Below, piece by piece: positions 52,744-62,459 of a DNA stretch of 64,000 nucleotides. Origin of the DNA: Sporosarcina sp. (GTDB lineage: Bacteria; Bacillota; Bacilli; Bacillales_A; Planococcaceae). A program made the position numbers and the translations under genes. Under the pieces are notes generated by a model that made no database searches, was not told where the DNA came from, and worked only from the letters and a program-made list of their open reading frames with translations. How positions within the stretch are numbered: position 1 is the first letter of the stretch; every line of letters starts with the position of its first letter. The DNA is taken from contig JARIBI010000155.1 in the NCBI GenBank assembly GCA_029257435.1, forward strand, positions 1-64,000, written 5' to 3'.

Positions 52744-53754
52744 ATGATATCGATTTTGCTCATTTTGCTAATTGCTGTTCTATTTGGACCTTTTGTATTG
52801 TCTATTGCAGAACGTCAGTTGGAATTCTACCTGTTTCTATTAGGAATTCTTTCCGTATTTACAGCAGGCATATGGAGTGCGTCAATTGTTCATACGGTAC
52901 TTACCGATCCTCTCGCAATCACATGCGCTGTATTAGTCGCAGGAATGCTATTCCGTATCTTCGAGCGGCCATTCAGTCTGTTAATACAGTTTACGGAGCG
53001 GCTCCTTCCCTCCCGTATTTTCGTCGCACTCATCGTGATCGGAATCGGGTTAGTCGCAAGTTTCATAACAGCAATCATTGCAGCAATTCTTCTCGTCTCA
53101 ATCGTCAGCTTGCTCCATTATGACAGACAAACTCAAATACGCCTGGTCGTTGTCTCTTGTTACGCTATCGGGTTAGGTGCTGTGCTGACACCATTAGGCG
53201 AACCTTTGTCGACCATCGCAACCAGCAGACTGAACGAATCCTTCTTTTACTTATTTACATTGTTAGGAAGCGACGTGATCATCGCTATCGCTTCATTAGG
53301 AGTTTTTGCTGGTATCGTCATTTCTCCGTCAAATAGGAAAACCTCTATCGATAAGAAAGTAAAACGTGAATCGTGGAGCGCAATTATTGTAAGAAGTATT
53401 AAAGTATACGTATTTGTGATGGCACTGACTCTGTTAGGAGCTGGATTCGAACCACTGCTGAGTCCTTTTTTGGAAGGGAAAAGCCCTGCGGTCCTCTATT
53501 GGATCAATATGATCTCTGCTGTTCTGGATAATGCCACATTAGCTTCAATTGAGCTCAGCCCCGCTATGGATGAACCTACAATACGGGCTATTTTAATGGG
53601 CTTGCTTATAAGCGGAGGCATGTTAATTCCCGGTAACATTCCAAACATTATTGCAGCTGGAAAGTTATCCATCACTAGTAAGGAATGGGCACGTTTCAGC
53701 CTCCCGTTCGGACTGGTAGCAATGCTCGTTTACTTTTTTGTCGTTGTTTACTGA
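52744..53754 (+). CDS. DUF1646 family membrane protein, probable cation/solute carrier
   Basis: 336 residues with about 10 predicted helices. The middle loop GLGAVLTPLGEPLSTIA (about 137-153) and the C-terminal ISGGMLIPGNIPNIIAAGKL (about 278-297) recall the paired helical-hairpin loops of the arsenic/ion transporter superfamily (ArsB, NhaD, DUF1646). Substrate unknown. The start at 52744 follows GAGGGATC; the frame from 52723 is an extension without signals. Monocistronic; convergent with putative proline dehydrogenase. Confidence 0.65.
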   Translation: MISILLILLIAVLFGPFVLSIAERQLEFYLFLLGILSVFTAGIWSASIVHTVLTDPLAITCAVLVAGMLFRIFERPFSLLIQFTERLLPSRIFVALIVIGIGLVASFITAIIAAILLVSIVSLLHYDRQTQIRLVVVSCYAIGLGAVLTPLGEPLSTIATSRLNESFFYLFTLLGSDVIIAIASLGVFAGIVISPSNRKTSIDKKVKRESWSAIIVRSIKVYVFVMALTLLGAGFEPLLSPFLEGKSPAVLYWINMISAVLDNATLASIELSPAMDEPTIRAILMGLLISGGMLIPGNIPNIIAAGKLSITSKEWARFSLPFGLVAMLVYFFVVVY

Positions 53755-53801
53755 CTATATACCATCGAACGGGCGGCGCATGTTCGATAATTCTTGTGAC
53801 T

Positions 53802-53850
53802 AAAAAAGGCTACTCAGAAATCAGTTTTCACTGAACTTCTGAGCAGCCTA
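53802..53850 (-). terminator. Terminator of the proline dehydrogenase gene
   Basis: A long stem (GGCTaCTCAGAAaTCAGT with its complement, one internal mismatch) and six Ts on the minus strand. Confidence 0.9.
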
Positions 53851-53861
53851 CGTTGTTTCTA

Positions 53862-54833
53862 TTACTTATTTCGTTTTGTCATGCGACCAAGTGCAAATGC
53901 ACCTGCAGCCAGACCAATTAGCGTGTTGGTCTTTTTATTGAATACTTGCTTCACAATCAAATTCATGTTTTGAGGACGCTCTGCAAGACGGCGCATGAAG
54001 TACCCATACCAGTCTTCTCCAAACGGAACGTACGTCGTGAAGTTGTAGCCTTCTTTGGCAAGTTCTAACTGCATATCTTTACGGAATCCATAAAGCATTT
54101 GGAACTCAAACTTATCATAAGAAATATCGTTATCTTTCACAAATTGCTTCACATGATTAATGACATGGTGATCATGTGTTGCAATCGAAGTGAACTTTCC
54201 GTTCAATAAATGCCATTCAATTAATTTTACAAAGTTTTCATCGATATCCGCTTTGTCTTGATACGCAACAGCCGGAGATTCTTTATAAGCTCCTTTTACA
54301 ATGCGCAGACGGAAATCTTGATGCTGTTTCATATAGTCTTCTGCTTCGAAGAAGTATGCTTGAATAACTGTTCCGACATTTTTATATGTTTTTGATAAGT
54401 CATCAAGTAAATCGAATGAAGGCTTCAAACGATCATAGTCTTCCATATCAAAGTTAACAAAAATATCGTATTCGTTCGCTTTACTTACGATTTCTCGTAA
54501 ATTTTCTTCACAGAAGCTTGGATCGATATCCAGTCCGAGCTGAGAAGGCTTCAGTGAAATCGTAGCATCGACACCGTTTTCATGAATTGCTTCAATCACA
54601 CTTAAAATTTGTTTTTTTGCAGCAGTTGCTTCTTCGCGGTTGTAAACGAACTCGCCAAGATTGTCGACAGTACAAGAAATACCGTGCGCATTCAGTTCCT
54701 TAATACTTTCAATTGTCTCAGGAATATTTGTTCCTGCTACTACGTTTTGAGCTCCCAACTTTAGACCGTATTTTTTTGCTGCGCTGTTTAAAGTCTGGTT
54801 TTGGGAAAGACCCATAAATAAATCTTTTAGCAT
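53862..54833 (-). CDS. Proline dehydrogenase
   Basis: 323 residues of the single-domain PRODH type. The barrel strands are recognisable: DATISLKPSQLGLDID (about 90-105), FVNFDMEDYDR, RIVKGAYKES (FAD-contacting, about 178-187), SIATHDHHVI and the substrate-binding YGYFMRRLAERPQN near the C-terminus, with both Arg residues present. It oxidises proline to pyrroline-5-carboxylate. A P5C dehydrogenase is not in the window. AGGAGTTATC precedes the ATG. Monocistronic. Confidence 0.92.
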   Translation of the reverse strand: MLKDLFMGLSQNQTLNSAAKKYGLKLGAQNVVAGTNIPETIESIKELNAHGISCTVDNLGEFVYNREEATAAKKQILSVIEAIHENGVDATISLKPSQLGLDIDPSFCEENLREIVSKANEYDIFVNFDMEDYDRLKPSFDLLDDLSKTYKNVGTVIQAYFFEAEDYMKQHQDFRLRIVKGAYKESPAVAYQDKADIDENFVKLIEWHLLNGKFTSIATHDHHVINHVKQFVKDNDISYDKFEFQMLYGFRKDMQLELAKEGYNFTTYVPFGEDWYGYFMRRLAERPQNMNLIVKQVFNKKTNTLIGLAAGAFALGRMTKRNK

Positions 54834-54957
54834 GTCGATAACTCCTCAGAACTAAAATTTTTCACTACTTCATTATATCATATATCGCAAGGATACAACA
54901 TAATCTGACACGTAAAAAGGGGGTCACTTTTAGTTCCGACAGCTTTATCCAAGTTCT

Positions 54958-56697
54958 TTATAGTCGTTTTGCTGAGTCCGCTACTTCCTCAGCCATTCTA
55001 AACAGCTGCACACTCGTATCCAGTTCATCTGCAAGACGCTTCATTTCGTTGGATTGTTCAGCTACATCAGTAATGGTTGCGGATGTTTCTTCACCTGAAG
55101 CTGAAATATTTGAAGTCATTTCCTCTAATGATCGAAGCGCTTCCGACAGCATTTGGATATGACGTTCGGCTTCTTCAGATTTCTGTGCTTCTCGCATTAA
55201 ACTTTCAGAAATAGCAGATACTTCTGCAACAGTTTCTTCGACAGCCGTGGAAATACCACTTAATGTCTGTGCAGTTTGACGGACTGTTTCTGACCCAGTT
55301 TCAATCAGTTCGCCGCTTTCTTCTGTAGAATGCACCACATCTGCAATGCTGGAAGAAATATCTTTTATCAGCTGTCCAACTTCCTGAACGTCCTGATTAG
55401 ATTGCTCAGCGAGTCGGCGCACTTCATCAGCAACAACCGCAAACCCTTTCCCATGTTCACCTGCTCTAGCCGCCTCGATAGAAGCGTTCAATGCGAGTAA
55501 ATTGGTTTGGTCAGCAATATCTGAAATCGACTCTGTAATCGTTTGTATCTTCTTTGCGGAATCTATGAGACCTTGAATAGCTGATTTCGTACTGGAAGAG
55601 GATAGTGAAATCTTCTTCATATCATCACTTAGTGATACAGCACGTTCTCTGCCTTCTTCGGCCAGCACCATCGTGTTTGAGGAAATCGATGTTGCTTTCT
55701 TTGCGCGGACATCCGCCAGGTGAAGATCGTTCGCTAAATCTTGGATAAGATGGGCAACTTGACCGACGCTCGCATTCCCGTCTACTACAGAACTAGCTGC
55801 TTCATTAATATTTTCTGATACCATATGCGTTGCGCCTTCCATTTCTTTCAAGGAGTCCACAGTTTGTGTCGTGCTTAGTGTCAATTTAGTTGATGTTGTT
55901 TTGACGGTTCCGATCATACTCCGCAGATTGGATGCAAGAGTATTTAAGGTAATACCTAAGTCACCAACTTCATCTTTGCTTGTAACCTGTACGTCTGCAA
56001 TCCCTAAATTACCGTCTGCGAGCTGTTTCGAGTGTTCTATCAACTCCGAAATCGGTCTCGTTTTTTTACGAAGCAAGAAGATTGTCAATAGCGCTGCGAG
56101 GAATAACGGCACGATGCTGATTAATATCCCGTTACGAACAACTCCCCATGTGCGAGAAGTAACAATTCCAGCATCAAAGTCGATCACACTTACAGCGATC
56201 ACTTCTTTCGAAGGATCCTGATCTTTGAAAATAGGCGCATAGCCGGACAGCCGTTTCATTCCTGCAAAGTCATATGCTTTTGAATACGTTGGATGCTTCA
56301 TTTCTGTAAGCATAGCAATCGCTTCTTCATCCACTTTGAACTTATCTCCCGGTTTGAAACCTTTGTTTTGGAGATTGTCATCGACAGCAACTAATGTACC
56401 GTCTAAATCTACAATATATTGCGTTTCAAAAATATCTTTATGAGCGGTTGTCCAGTTAAGCTGTTCGCCCACTTTGCCTTGAGTGGCGCTGTCGCCTTCT
56501 AGAACTTTGTCCATATCTTCTGGTAATATGAGACCAGTTGTTATATTTGCACAACCATACGCTTCGATTCCTGCTGCTTCAAAAAGCTTGTCATATGCAG
56601 TCTTGTAGGTAGCTACAGAAGTGATTGCAAGCATGACAATAAGAATTCCAATAATCAAACTGCCCAGCTGGAATGTTAATGACCTTTTCATCTTCAT
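54958..56697 (-). CDS. Methyl-accepting chemotaxis protein
   Basis: 579 residues. A first membrane helix (about 8-30), a Cache-like extracellular sensor (about 35-175, with [13 protein letters not shown]), a second helix (about 188-210), HAMP (about 211-265) and a cytoplasmic signalling domain whose hairpin tip contains the conserved [29 protein letters not shown] motif (about 390-420). It senses an unknown small molecule and controls CheA. No HAMP or tip lesion seen. Monocistronic. Confidence 0.92.
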   Translation of the reverse strand: MKMKRSLTFQLGSLIIGILIVMLAITSVATYKTAYDKLFEAAGIEAYGCANITTGLILPEDMDKVLEGDSATQGKVGEQLNWTTAHKDIFETQYIVDLDGTLVAVDDNLQNKGFKPGDKFKVDEEAIAMLTEMKHPTYSKAYDFAGMKRLSGYAPIFKDQDPSKEVIAVSVIDFDAGIVTSRTWGVVRNGILISIVPLFLAALLTIFLLRKKTRPISELIEHSKQLADGNLGIADVQVTSKDEVGDLGITLNTLASNLRSMIGTVKTTSTKLTLSTTQTVDSLKEMEGATHMVSENINEAASSVVDGNASVGQVAHLIQDLANDLHLADVRAKKATSISSNTMVLAEEGRERAVSLSDDMKKISLSSSSTKSAIQGLIDSAKKIQTITESISDIADQTNLLALNASIEAARAGEHGKGFAVVADEVRRLAEQSNQDVQEVGQLIKDISSSIADVVHSTEESGELIETGSETVRQTAQTLSGISTAVEETVAEVSAISESLMREAQKSEEAERHIQMLSEALRSLEEMTSNISASGEETSATITDVAEQSNEMKRLADELDTSVQLFRMAEEVADSAKRL

Positions 56698-56905
56698 GAT
56701 TCATAATACCTCTTTCTAATTTCACATAATAAGGACTTTATTACTTAAGACTTTACCTCAAAACTCCTAGAAAAACTATACATACATAATTATTTCACAT
56801 AACCTTCACGATTCCTGCATATCTATTATCGACTAAAATTTCAGCTTTCGAAGTCATTTTTCTCTATATTTTATTTCACTTGAGGTATGATTAGTTAGTA
56901 TTTCA

Positions 56906-56928
56906 TTATGAATAACCTGTTATGAATA
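56906..56928 (+). promoter_or_regulatory. Direct repeat upstream of marR, possible regulator site
   Basis: TTATGAATA occurs twice, separated by ACCTG (repeat spacing 14 bases), 36-58 bases before the marR ATG; an ACCTG/CAGGT inverted pair overlaps it. Autoregulation by the MarR protein is possible. Confidence 0.3.
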
Positions 56929-56963
56929 GCATTTCAGGTATATTATTACCGGAGGTTTCCACA

Positions 56964-57407
56964 ATGTCTGATACTAACGATAAAAATATTTTTGAATTAC
57001 TTCATACAATCGAAAAAATCAGCTATCAAATGGTTGTTAAATGGCAGCAGCGATCTGATAACGACTTAGGTATTTCTCATATCCTCGTCTTGCAGGAATT
57101 GGTGAACGAAGGAGAAAGCCGGCCGTCTGATATTGCGAAGAAATTAAACTTTACACCTGCGTCCCTTACACACCTTTCAATGAAACTAACGAAACAAGGT
57201 TTAATCGAAAGAAGACAATCCAAAGAGGATAAGCGCACTAAATATTTATCCATTACCGATGCTGGCAAGGAGCTTGTCGATAAAGCATATAATGACGGCA
57301 TCGAAGTCCGCCGTGAATTATTTTCACATATTTCTACAGAAGAACAGCAAAAAATGCTGGAGATATACAGAAAGTTGGATGAAGCGCTTATGAAGCCCTC
57401 GAAATAA
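56964..57407 (+). CDS. MarR family transcriptional regulator
   Basis: 147 residues from the ATG at 56964 (CGGAGGTTTCCACA upstream; the frame to 56922 is not used). Winged helix-turn-helix: recognition helix PSDIAKKLNFTPASLTHLSMKLTKQGLIERRQSKEDKRTKYLSIT (about 67-110) with the wing RRQSKEDKRTK containing the family DxR motif. It forms a dimer that should bind a palindrome and sense a small ligand. It is followed by a lipid kinase gene 24 bases downstream, so it may control that gene. Confidence 0.88.
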   Translation: MSDTNDKNIFELLHTIEKISYQMVVKWQQRSDNDLGISHILVLQELVNEGESRPSDIAKKLNFTPASLTHLSMKLTKQGLIERRQSKEDKRTKYLSITDAGKELVDKAYNDGIEVRRELFSHISTEEQQKMLEIYRKLDEALMKPSK

Positions 57408-57431
57408 TTTAGTGGAGATGAGGTATGACCT

Positions 57432-58334
57432 ATGTTTGCACTTATTGTCAATCCTTCTTCCGGCCGCGGTCGGGCAACTTCTTTATTTCAACAAGTCGAA
57501 GAAAGACTTGTTCAACACGATTTAGCTTATACGTCTCTGTTAAGTGATTCTAAAAACGCTTCGACTGAGTTTCTTAAACGACTTTTAGATGACTATACAT
57601 TAACAGCGATTATTATCATTGGCGGTGATGGTACTGCAGGATCTGTCGTTCAAGTCGCTTCAGATTACGCTATTCCGCTCGCTATTCTTCCCGCAGGTTC
57701 TGGAAATGACGCCGCAAGAGCGTTTAACCTTACATATGATCCGAATGTTTTCGTACAAAAACTAATCCACCTTTCTACGCAACAGGTCGATTTACTCAGT
57801 GTAAATGGAAAGAAAGGAATCACCATCGCGGCTGCAGGGGTGGATGCAGAAATTGGAGAAGCGGCAAATCACTCCTTTTATAAGTCCCTCCTGAATAAAT
57901 TCGGGATAGGAGGATTCGCCTATCCAATCGCTGCGATTCATACGCTATGCACCTTTACACCATTCGAAGTTCGTTTGTCCATCGACAATACCCCTTATGC
58001 TTGGCGGCGCACGTGGCTGATTGCTGCCGGCAATACTCCATCTTACGGGGGTGGATTGCGTGTCTGTCCTGAGGCGATGCCAACTGACGGTATAATGCAT
58101 ATTACCGTGGCACATTCCGCTAGCAGGACATCTTTACTTCTACGTTTGTTTCCGAAACTGCTTCAAGGTAATCTGATTCACAGCCCCTCTATCAGTTATT
58201 TAACAGGTACCGCCATTACGCTGAAGGCCAATCGCAATATTCTCCTTATACTCGACGGTGAACCTATCCATTCGCCACAGTTCACAATTTGTATAAAAAC
58301 GGCTGGACTAAAGCTTGTAAACAGCAGCGAATAA
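57432..58334 (+). CDS. Diacylglycerol kinase-like lipid kinase (YegS/BmrU family)
   Basis: 300 residues with the DAGK catalytic fold: NPSSGRGRA (about 7-15), GGDGTAGSVVQ (about 62-72, nucleotide binding) and ILPAGSGNDAARAF (about 84-97). It lies in the YegS/Rv2252/BmrU branch, whose members phosphorylate diacylglycerol or related lipids. It follows marR by 24 bases, in one operon. In B. subtilis, bmrU pairs with a multidrug system, but here no pump is adjacent. Confidence 0.85.
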   Translation: MFALIVNPSSGRGRATSLFQQVEERLVQHDLAYTSLLSDSKNASTEFLKRLLDDYTLTAIIIIGGDGTAGSVVQVASDYAIPLAILPAGSGNDAARAFNLTYDPNVFVQKLIHLSTQQVDLLSVNGKKGITIAAAGVDAEIGEAANHSFYKSLLNKFGIGGFAYPIAAIHTLCTFTPFEVRLSIDNTPYAWRRTWLIAAGNTPSYGGGLRVCPEAMPTDGIMHITVAHSASRTSLLLRLFPKLLQGNLIHSPSISYLTGTAITLKANRNILLILDGEPIHSPQFTICIKTAGLKLVNSSE

Positions 58335-58349
58335 CTCATATTTTTATAA

Positions 58350-58363
58350 AGAAAACGCTTTCA
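58350..58363 (+). promoter_or_regulatory. cre-like site upstream of ilvA
   Basis: AGAAAACGCTTTCA matches the CcpA consensus TGWAANCGNTNWCA at 13 of 14 positions. It lies 106 bases before the ilvA start, which would suit activation rather than direct blocking. Confidence 0.45.
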
Positions 58364-58468
58364 TAATATTTCCACACTAAATGTTCTAACTATTTAGACT
58401 TAGTTGTTGTATTCTCCCTGCCCCTCATGGTAGTATTGAAAAATGCTAGTGTTGAGGAGGTCGCCCTA

Positions 58469-59740
58469 TTGACAAACGTTCAAGAAGTAGAAAAGAAAAG
58501 TTTGTGTATTGAAGATATTTTAATAGCGAATCAAGTGTTAAAAGATATCGTGGCCCATACGCCTCTTCAGAAAAACGAGCGGTTGTCAGAAGAATATGGA
58601 TGTACAGTTTATATAAAACGAGAGGACTTGCAGCATGTTCGATCGTTCAAACTTAGAGGTGCTTATTATAAGATCAAGCGGATTGAATCCAGTGCTTTAG
58701 AACAAGGAATTGTTTGCGCGAGTGCTGGTAATCACGCTCAAGGAGTAGCCTTTGCATGTGCCCAGCTAGGAATTGACGGGAAAATCTTTATGCCCTTAAC
58801 GACACCTAAGCAAAAGGTGGATCAAGTAAAAATGTTCGGTAAAGGGTTTGTTGAAATTTTATTAGCAGGAGATACGTTCGATGATTCCTTTGACAGTGCA
58901 ATACGTTGTTCAAAGGAAGAGGATCGAATATTCATTCATCCTTTTGACGATTTCGACATTATTGCCGGTCAAGCTACGGTGGCTGTGGAAATTATGAATG
59001 ACATCGAACAGCCGATTGACTATGTATTTTCAAGCATCGGCGGCGGCGGTCTTATGTCCGGTATGAGCACATACATTAAGAATTTATCTCCGTTAACGAA
59101 GATGATTGGAGTTGAACCTGCTGGAGCAGCGAGCATGAAATCCTCTTTTAATAATGGAAAGCTTACCCCGTTAGCCACGATTGATAAGTTTGTTGATGGC
59201 GCTGCAGTAAAATGTCCTGGCCAGAAGACGTTCGATATTTGTTTTGAACTGGTGGAAGAAATCGTAGCTGTTCCAGAAGGTAAAGTATGTACAGCAATTC
59301 TTGAACTATATAATAAGCACGCAATTATTGCAGAGCCAGCAGGAGCGCTCCCGATTGCCGCACTGGATTACTATAAAGATGAAATTAAAGGAAAATCGAT
59401 TGTTGTTGTCATTAGCGGCGGAAATAACGATATCGGCAGAATGCAGGAAATCAAAGAGAAATCATTAATTCACGAAGGATTATTGTATTATTTCATAGTG
59501 AATTTCCCGCAGCGCGCAGGAGCACTGCGTCAATTCCTTGATAATGTCCTCGGTCCGAATGATGATATTACCACATTCGAATATACGAAGAAAAACAACA
59601 AAGAAAACGGCCCGGGACTCGTAGGAATTGAGCTGAAGCATCCTGAAGAGTACGAAGGGCTGTTAGACCGGATGCGATCGAATGGTTTTTCATTTACTGA
59701 AGTGAATAATGACAGCACGTTGTTCGATTTGCTCATTTAG
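58469..59740 (+). CDS. ilvA: Threonine ammonia-lyase (threonine dehydratase), biosynthetic
   Basis: 423 residues. PLP-binding Lys in RSFKLRGAYYKI (about 60), the GGGGLMSG phosphate loop (about 191-198) and a C-terminal ACT-like domain (about 335-423) for feedback control, the shorter type found in Bacillus. It converts threonine to 2-oxobutyrate for isoleucine. I start at the TTG at 58469 because of GAGGAGG at the right spacing; the ATG at 58427 is upstream of that site. Terminator at 59747-59784. Confidence 0.92.
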   Translation: MTNVQEVEKKSLCIEDILIANQVLKDIVAHTPLQKNERLSEEYGCTVYIKREDLQHVRSFKLRGAYYKIKRIESSALEQGIVCASAGNHAQGVAFACAQLGIDGKIFMPLTTPKQKVDQVKMFGKGFVEILLAGDTFDDSFDSAIRCSKEEDRIFIHPFDDFDIIAGQATVAVEIMNDIEQPIDYVFSSIGGGGLMSGMSTYIKNLSPLTKMIGVEPAGAASMKSSFNNGKLTPLATIDKFVDGAAVKCPGQKTFDICFELVEEIVAVPEGKVCTAILELYNKHAIIAEPAGALPIAALDYYKDEIKGKSIVVVISGGNNDIGRMQEIKEKSLIHEGLLYYFIVNFPQRAGALRQFLDNVLGPNDDITTFEYTKKNNKENGPGLVGIELKHPEEYEGLLDRMRSNGFSFTEVNNDSTLFDLLI

Positions 59741-59746
59741 TGAAAC

Positions 59747-59784
59747 AAAAACAGACAAAGCCTGAATCGCTTTGTCTGTTTTTT
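59747..59784. terminator. Bidirectional terminator between ilvA and the aldehyde dehydrogenase
   Basis: AAAACAGACAAAGC/GCTTTGTCTGTTTT stem with a seven-base loop and T-runs on both strands. Confidence 0.85.
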
Positions 59785-59788
59785 GTTT

Positions 59789-61207
59789 TTACAATCCAAC
59801 TGAAATGTATTTCACTTCTACAAATTCATCGATCCCTTGGCGGCCTCCTTCTCTGCCTAAACCGCTTTGTTTAAATCCGCCAAATGGCGCTTGCGGTGAA
59901 GAGGGTGATCCATCGTTCAGACCGACAATTCCATATTCAAGCTGTTCACTCATTCGAATTCCTCTGCTGAGGTTTTCGGTGAAGAGATAGGCTGCTAGTC
60001 CGAAAATGGTATCATTCGCCCGTTGAATTGCTTCCTCTTCTGTTTTAAATACAGAAATCGGAGCAACGGGTCCGAATGTTTCTTCATTCATACATAACAT
60101 ATCTCCGGTTACACCTGTCAGTACAGTCGGTTCATAGATTAGTCCATCTAATTTTTTACCGCCTGTCGCAACTTTGGCACCTTTGTCGAGTGCATCTCTT
60201 ACATGTTTCTCTACTTTCTCAATCGCCTTTTCATCAATCAACGGACCAATTTCAGTGCCCTCTGCGAGACCATCCCCTGTCTTCAAAGCCTGTACCTTAG
60301 CAGTGAATATTTTCGTAAACTCTTCGACAATCGACTCTTGGACATAGACACGATTCGCACAGACGCACGTTTGACCTGCATTTCTAAACTTCGTTGAAAT
60401 AACACCGTCCGCAGCTTTTTCCAGGTCACTGTCTTCCATCACAATCGCAGGTGCGAGCCCGCCAAGTTCCAGTGACACTTTTTTCACGGTATCCGATGCT
60501 TTTTTCATCAAACCTCGTCCAACTTCTGTGGAACCTGTAAACGTGATTTTTTTAACACGCCCATCTTCAAGCCAAGCATCACTTATTGTTTTTGAATCCC
60601 CTGTGACAACATTCACGACACCTGGAGGGATTCCCGCTTCCAGTGCAAGTCTTCCGAGCTTGATGGCAGTCAGAGGGGTTTGTCGGGATGGTTTTAAGAC
60701 GACTGTACATCCCACTGCAAGCGCGGGTGCCACTTTCCGTGTAATCATTGCAGCTGGAAAATTCCATGGTGTAATGGCAGCGACGACACCCACTGGTTGT
60801 TTAGAGATAAACATGCGCTTATTTTGTTGTGTGGCAGGAATCGTTTCTCCATAAAGACGCTTCGCTTCTTCTGCATACCACTTGTTAAAACCATTTGCGT
60901 AATCAATTTCCCCGACTGCTTCTTTCGTTGGCTTCCCTTGTTCCAGCGTCATAGTTTTGGCTAAATCTTCTTTGTCGCGTTCAATTAGATCATGCCATTT
61001 CATTATCAGTTCACTGCGTTCATACGCAGAGAGTGCAGCCCAGTCCGGAAATGCTTTACAAGCTTCATCTACAGCTCGAACCGCTTCCTTTTCCCCGCCG
61101 TTTGGCACATCTGCAATCTCTTTTTGAGTGAATGGATTAACAACAGAGATTTTCTCCAGTTTGTCACCGAAGTCCGGTTTTCCAATAATCATTTCATAGC
61201 TTTCCAT
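59789..61207 (-). CDS. gabD: NAD(P)-dependent succinate-semialdehyde dehydrogenase
   Basis: 472 residues, ALDH fold. Catalytic Cys in GQTCVCANRVYVQE (about 270-283), the general base Glu in LELGGLAPAIV (about 240-250; GGNAP is more usual) and the cofactor motif FTGSTEVGRGL are present. It is of the GabD group, oxidising succinate semialdehyde to succinate in GABA or related catabolism, though other aldehydes are possible. AAGGAGGAATTTTAA precedes the ATG. Divergent from selD. Confidence 0.88.
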   Translation of the reverse strand: MESYEMIIGKPDFGDKLEKISVVNPFTQKEIADVPNGGEKEAVRAVDEACKAFPDWAALSAYERSELIMKWHDLIERDKEDLAKTMTLEQGKPTKEAVGEIDYANGFNKWYAEEAKRLYGETIPATQQNKRMFISKQPVGVVAAITPWNFPAAMITRKVAPALAVGCTVVLKPSRQTPLTAIKLGRLALEAGIPPGVVNVVTGDSKTISDAWLEDGRVKKITFTGSTEVGRGLMKKASDTVKKVSLELGGLAPAIVMEDSDLEKAADGVISTKFRNAGQTCVCANRVYVQESIVEEFTKIFTAKVQALKTGDGLAEGTEIGPLIDEKAIEKVEKHVRDALDKGAKVATGGKKLDGLIYEPTVLTGVTGDMLCMNEETFGPVAPISVFKTEEEAIQRANDTIFGLAAYLFTENLSRGIRMSEQLEYGIVGLNDGSPSSPQAPFGGFKQSGLGREGGRQGIDEFVEVKYISVGL

Positions 61208-61403
61208 TTAAAATTCCTCCTTCAAAATCGATGCTTCCTATCAACATGAATCCTCACATGAGGTGTGATAAACATAAGATTTGGCGGTTGTTCTCAGTTT
61301 TTGAATGCTTCACAACAGAAAACTGCGTGTTTTGTGATAAACTGAACGATAGCAAGCTTTTCGGGCTTACTGAACAAAACAAGAATTGTGAGGCGACGTA
61401 CAC

Positions 61404-62447
61404 ATGGAAACAACCGTTAAACTAACGGCACTTACAAAAAAAGGCGGCTGTGGCTGCAAAATTGGTCCAGCAGATTTAGCCGAAGTGCTACGCACACTTC
61501 CCCAAGCGACACCGAATCCTAACTTGTTAGTTGGGTTAGACACAAGCGATGATGCCGGTGTTTACAAATTAACAGAAGATCTAGCAATCGTGCAAACACT
61601 TGATTTCTTCACACCGATCGTAGATAATCCGTACGACTTCGGTCAAATCGCTGCGACAAACGCAATTAGTGATGTCTACGCAATGGGCGGAACTCCAATA
61701 ACTGCCCTTAATATAGTTGCATTCCCTATTGCAGCACTCGACAAAACAATTTTGACAGAAATTCTTCGGGGTGCTGGCGACAAATTGAAAGAAGCTGGCG
61801 TTGCTCTTGTCGGCGGTCATTCGATTGACGACCAGGAGCCGAAGTTCGGTCTGGCAGTGACCGGTACCGTTCATCCGGATAAAATCCGTCCGAATGCGGG
61901 TGCACTTCCTGGAGATGTTTTAATTTTAACAAAGCCAATCGGAGTAGGAATTTACACGACTTCATTGAAACACGGCGAACTCTCAGAAGAAGAAATCAAA
62001 CACGTCACCTCAATCATGACAACATTGAACAAAACAGCCGCTGAAACGATGGCTGATTTCGATGTTCATGCAGTTACAGATGTTACTGGATTCGGTCTGC
62101 TCGGGCATACTTCTGAGATGGCGAAAGGTAGCAAAGCAGGCATCACAATTGAAGCAAATGCGGTTCCAGTCCTTCCTCGTGCTAAAGAATTAGCTGAAGG
62201 CGGCCACGTCCCAGGCGGAACCAAGAACAATTTCGCACATCTTGAAAATGATGTTACATTTGCAAGTCACTTAAACCAAATCGATCAATACATTTTGTGC
62301 GACGCGGTTACTTCTGGAGGTTTGCTAATCGCAGTTGCTCCTACTGAGGCTGATGAGCTGTTGTCTACCTTGCAGAAGAATGGTGTAGATGCAAAGCAAA
62401 TTGGTAAAGTTACGTCTGAAAATCCTGGACACATTAGAGTCCAATAA
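61404..62447 (+). CDS. selD: Selenide, water dikinase (selenophosphate synthetase)
   Basis: 347 residues. Catalytic loop KKGGCGCKIGP has Cys16 and Cys18, so this is the cysteine (not selenocysteine) form, with Lys19. The ATP-grasp-like PurM fold motifs GLDTSDDAGVY and FGQIAATNAISDVYAMGG (about 88-105) are clear. It makes selenophosphate from selenide and ATP. It lies 12 bases before selU, in one operon, which indicates the tRNA 2-selenouridine trait; no selA or selB is in the window. GTGAGGCG precedes the ATG. Confidence 0.95.
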   Translation: METTVKLTALTKKGGCGCKIGPADLAEVLRTLPQATPNPNLLVGLDTSDDAGVYKLTEDLAIVQTLDFFTPIVDNPYDFGQIAATNAISDVYAMGGTPITALNIVAFPIAALDKTILTEILRGAGDKLKEAGVALVGGHSIDDQEPKFGLAVTGTVHPDKIRPNAGALPGDVLILTKPIGVGIYTTSLKHGELSEEEIKHVTSIMTTLNKTAAETMADFDVHAVTDVTGFGLLGHTSEMAKGSKAGITIEANAVPVLPRAKELAEGGHVPGGTKNNFAHLENDVTFASHLNQIDQYILCDAVTSGGLLIAVAPTEADELLSTLQKNGVDAKQIGKVTSENPGHIRVQ

Positions 62448-62459
62448 GAAGGTGCATGT

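Noticed and set aside
59530..60854. Several open frames antisense to ilvA and gabD
   Set aside because: They overlap genes with complete catalytic motifs and are expected chance frames.
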